This document shows positions 1 to 64,000 of a stretch of 64,000 nucleotides of DNA, one piece after another. Under the pieces are notes generated by a model. The model ran no database searches. It had not been told where the DNA came from and worked only from the letters and a program-made list of their open reading frames with translations. Each line of letters begins with the position of its first letter. Position 1 is the first letter of the stretch. The position numbers were made by a program, and so were the translations under genes. The stretch lies in contig JAUMIR010000001.1 of NCBI GenBank assembly GCA_030847615.1, positions 83,749,501 to 83,813,500 of the forward strand. The letters are read 5' to 3'. The DNA is from Gambelia wislizenii (Eukaryota > Chordata > Lepidosauria > Squamata > Crotaphytidae).

Positions 1-712
1 CAGGCTCAATACAATGTATCTTTACTAATTGATCATCATTGTATTAAATACTGTTTCCTTTTATTTATTTTTCTGCATAAGCTTTTTCTGCATCATCTAT
101 TCAAAAGCATTCTTAGAATCATTAGATTTAATTAGTTTGTTTTCAAACTGTTTTGAAACAAGAAGGAAAATATACCAAGGGGTCTTTTTGCCTGGCATGA
201 TTTACATATAGTAAGAGTGCCACAGAATTATCTCTCAGAGATGTGAATTAGTCAACCAAAGACTAATTTCTAATTTGATGCCTTAATATGTGCAATTAAT
301 CTGAGAGATGCCAGTCCTTTGGGCAGAGCCTATTTGTGCAAGACTTAGCACCCTACTGGCACAAGATACAAGCATATTTTAAATGAAAATGGTATTAGGG
401 AGCCATCTGACATATGCTGGCGCAGGGATGTAAGATTTTGGTGGATGGATGTTCACAGAGAAGACCTTTTAACCAACTGGACATTTCAAAATTAGAAACA
501 ACATTTATACTTGGGTTTGTACTAACAGGATGCCTAATAATCACCACAACACTGGAGGTTGAAGTATGAGTCCTGGAAAGTTAGCAAGCCTTTCCAGTCA
601 TTCATATCTCTAAAATAATCTAAAACTGCTGGAGAACCTGCAGCTTTCAGATGTTGTAAAAATTCCCATCAGAACCAGCCAGCATGAAAAATGATCAGAG
701 GTGACTAGAGTT

Positions 713-846
713 ATTGTTATGTGTCATCAAGTCAGCTCTGACTTATGGCAACCCTCCATGCATCTGAGGAAGTAGACTAGAGCCTACAAAAGCTTATGTT
801 CCAACTTCTTTCTCTCAGTCTAAAAGGTGCTACAAGATCCCTTTGA
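713..846. repeat. SINE tail fragment joined to R1 repeat
   Basis: Positions 713-754 resemble the antisense 3' tail of the MIR-type SINE (gacttatggcaaccc). From about 758 a second repeat follows, here called R1: gaggaagtagact, then aaagcttatg, then aaaggtgctacaagat. R1 recurs at 4322-4528, 12799-12890 and 13535-13655. The class of R1 is not known to me. Confidence 0.5.
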
Positions 847-1160
847 ATTATGGCAATGAGAGACCTCCAACAGCCCTGTGATTTTAATGACATTCGGTTT
901 TTGCTGCATGTTTGTACTGTTATTGTAACAGTGATTGTTTTAACTTATACTTGTTTTATAAGGCATTCAGGTGTGTTCCAGGGTGGCCAATCAATCAACC
1001 ACAGCAGACTGTTGTAACTTTTGTATGGTGAGCAACCAACCTCACCTGGTTTAATGTATGGCTGAGTAACTGGCCTTCCCTTCCCTGCTGATCAAATGGG
1101 CAAAGGTGCATGAAAAATATTGGCTGGAATTCACAACTGCAATTACAAATGTATAACCAA

Positions 1161-1754
1161 GGAGATTTTCACATGGGGCCAAAATGCCTCGTTACTGCCC
1201 CGCCACCTCCTCTCCCATTCCTGCAAGTGTAATGTTCGCACACTTACCTCCATTCCGCTGCAGGAATGGGCTTCCTCCCTCCTTGCCAGCTGGTTGTAAA
1301 TACAGCTGCCGTAAGGCTGCCTTTACGACCAGCCAGCTGAAATCCCACTCGTTCTCATGAGAAAATGAACAGGAGGGAAATTAAAAAATACCCCCCCCCA
1401 GCTGTCAAAGCAAGAAATAAAATGCAAGAATAAATTTAAAAAAAACAAGTAACCTGGAGAGGGGGAAGGGTGCCACTTACCTGGATGTCCCGTTTGTGGC
1501 CGGAAGTGCTTGACACGGACCTCCCCAACCCATGCCTGTCATCTCGGAACAGGGACGGGGCTCCTTTTCCTACGTCCCTGATTCCATGACAGACACGGAA
1601 GGGGTGTTCTATTCACAATGTTTCATCATGAATAGAATACTCTGGGAGCAGGATGGGAGCAGGATGGAAGGGGCCAACGTCATCAGAAAGGAACCCTCTT
1701 TTTCGACCCTCTTCCATGCCTGACCCACAATATTGTCCCCATCTGAAATTCTCC
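1161..1754 (+). mobile_element. MITE A (GGAGATTTTC terminal repeats)
   Basis: Non-autonomous DNA transposon of 594 bp. The left end ggagattttcacatgggg and right end ccccatctgaaattctcc form imperfect terminal inverted repeats. The interior matches MITE B (52361-52962) in reverse orientation, including gggtgccacttacctgg. There is no ORF for a transposase. A 3-bp target duplication is suggested by the related copies (PIF/Harbinger-like), but here the flanks (caa, cta) do not match. Confidence 0.7.
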
Positions 1755-1765
1755 CTAGAGTTATG

Positions 1766-1941
1766 CATTTTTAATTGATTTGTATTCACAATCCCACATA
1801 TTCAATAGTGTAAGGAATATGCAGGGATCATAAAAGTCCTGATTTACTGGGAAGCATTTTAACTGATTTGTATTCACAATCCCACATATTCAATAGTGTA
1901 AGGAATATGCAGGGATCATAAAAGTCCTGATTTACTGGGCA
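1766..1941. repeat. 88-bp tandem duplication
   Basis: Two head-to-tail copies of an 88-bp unit (about 1766-1853 and 1854-1941), each containing gatttgtattcacaatccc and ending at gatttactggg. Apart from one T/C change near the start and divergence at the distal edge, the copies look identical. That suggests a recent duplication. It begins a few bases after the right end of MITE A. Confidence 0.85.
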
Positions 1942-2943
1942 GCAGCTGCTCTGAGTGATAGTCATCTGTTCTCCTGTCAACTGGAATGCAGCAGATTGAC
2001 ATTCCCACCTCCATTCCCTGCAAGCAATCTCTGCTGCAAGGAGGAAGTATGATGGGGATCCTCCTTCTGACTGTCACATTGGAGATTGTTAGTGGGAGGA
2101 AGTAGAAACATCAGTCCGCTGCATCACAATTGACAAGAGAACAGAACCTTGTTGTTTTCGATGTCTGCTGCCTGGTAAAGCAAGATTGGGGGGTGGGGTG
2201 GGCCAGTATACTTACTGAGTAGCTGATCTAGGATCTTGGGCATGATTTTTAAGGAGGCTTATTCAACACCCACTCACCCACAGTAAATTATAAGAACATG
2301 TGAAGGACCACCTGGGCTATGCTGCTGCCACCTCCTGCACTAGATATGCCTGTGTCATCAAAATTGCACTTCCAAACACTGTAATGAGTAACAGGAACAA
2401 ATTACTTTTAAAAAGTAGTATTCCAAGCTCTGACTCTATAGCATATGGAAAAACCTTTTCACACAACCACTAAATTAACATATTGCTGGAGGTACAGGAC
2501 TGAGAAGAGCAACTGGGGGGGGGGGGCTCTCATCCTGAATTCTTAGGATGTGTAAGGGGAACTGAACCTCTCTTTTGTTAAACAAATGTATTTGACTGAT
2601 TCAAAAGGAGAAAGAAGATTAATGCTTCAAGGAGGCAAGAGAGACAGGAATAACATAAAGACAAGGAGAAGGACTTTCTGGAATGTTTTGCTTTCAAACA
2701 GATGCAAAAGGGGGCAAATAACAAGAAAAAGGGATTGACCAGGAGTTAGACATTCCAAATATATTGGCTAGAGAATGGGATGTCAATAGGGCATGGAGAT
2801 ACATAACAGAAATAAAAGAAACTTTACTGTGTATTTCTGTCTCTTAAAAATAAACTTGTCTTTAAACGTCTGTCTGGGTTTAAATGTGTAAAACAGCAGA
2901 ATAATGTGTAAATGCTTTCTGACATGGCAAGTCCAGGTTTTTA

Positions 2944-63397
<60,454 letters not shown>

Positions 63398-63563
63398 TCA
63401 CAATTGTTTGAAATATTAGAAAACACAGAAGAATAGCTTTTAAAATCCAACTGAAAAAAATGATATGAGTTTCAGCAGAAAGATTTGGACATGCCTCATT
63501 TTAATCATAGTTACAACTTAGCTAGAGGTATAAGAAAACTAACATTCTAAGAATATTTTTCTT

Positions 63564-63755
63564 CAGTATTGTGGTGTAGTGCTTTGAGTGTTGGTCTACG
63601 ACTCTAGAGACCAGTATTCGAATCCCTGCTCAACCACGAAACCCCACTGGGTGACCTTGGGAAAGTCAAACTCTCAGCCTTAGAAAACCCTGTGATAGGT
63701 TTGTCTTAGGATTGCCATAAGTCAGAAATGACTTGAAGGCACACAACAGTAACAA
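63564..63755 (+). mobile_element. MIR-type SINE
   Basis: ttgtggtgtagtgctttgag head, gtattcgaatccctgc B box, gtgaccttgggaaagtcaaa body with a small deletion, and gaaatgacttgaaggcacac tail. It lies about 170 bp upstream of exon 2 in intron 1. Confidence 0.85.
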
Positions 63756-63786
63756 TCTGACAAATGCATGACATCTTTGTCATATA

Positions 63787-63985
63787 CAGTCGGCCCTCTG
63801 TATCCATGGATTCTGCATCCAGTTTCCAACATCTATGGCTTGAAAATATTCTGGGGGGTGGGGGAAGCAAGCCTTGATTTTGCTATTTTATATAAGGGAC
63901 ACCATTTTACTATGCCAATGGGACTTGAGCATCCATGGATTTTGGTATCCACAGGGGGTCCTGGAAGCAACCCCCAGTGCAGGGC
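63787..63985. mobile_element. Pogo-like MITE (CAGTCGGCCCTC family), uninterrupted
   Basis: cagtcggccctctgtatcca at the left after TA, gctattttatataagggaca, cttgagcatccatggatttt, then gggggtcctggaagcaaccc. The right end (about 63985) is decayed. It serves as the empty-site reference for the split copies at 28942 and 60119. Confidence 0.75.
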
Positions 63986-64000
63986 CGGTTTAACCTGTCT

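Overview
This is vertebrate genomic DNA, most likely from a squamate reptile and probably an iguanian lizard related to Anolis. Exons are short and sit in kilobase-scale introns. The repeats are a lizard-like mix: MIR-type tRNA SINEs, a 5S-rRNA-derived SINE, CR1 and L2 LINE pieces, pogo-like and palindromic MITEs, and Helitron-like elements. The organism call is an inference from that mix, not from a marker gene.

One protein-coding gene fills the window: ACTN2, sarcomeric alpha-actinin-2, on the minus strand. Seventeen consecutive coding exons (exons 2 to 18 by the human scheme) run from 63391 down to 2974. Each has AG/GT splice borders and matching phases. Together they make 2175 nt (725 codons), uninterrupted by stops or frameshifts. 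They cover both calponin-homology domains, the four spectrin repeats and the start of the EF-hand region. Exon 1 lies beyond the right edge. The last exons (rest of the EF hands and C-terminus) lie beyond the left edge.

Everything else is intron. Introns 17, 8, 7, 4 and 2 carry most of the transposable elements. Notable items are: two Helitron-like copies with a G-rich minisatellite (11681-12715, 33939-34901); GC-rich pogo-like elements with internal tandem repeats (29083-29712, 30958-32003); a 380-bp palindrome (21915-22294); a decayed LINE reverse-transcriptase fragment with a 10-bp target-site duplication (60272-61272); and a MITE family carrying a promoter-like CCAAT, GC-box and YY1-like cassette.

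Nested insertions are frequent: MITE in tRNA SINE, MITE in 5S SINE, MITE in L2, MITE in pogo-like element, LINE in pogo-like element. They give a relative order of TE activity. I see no second gene, no RNA gene and no convincing new molecular system. The long open frames in the GC-rich blocks are low-complexity artefacts. The most interesting leads are the repeat architectures and insertion preferences.
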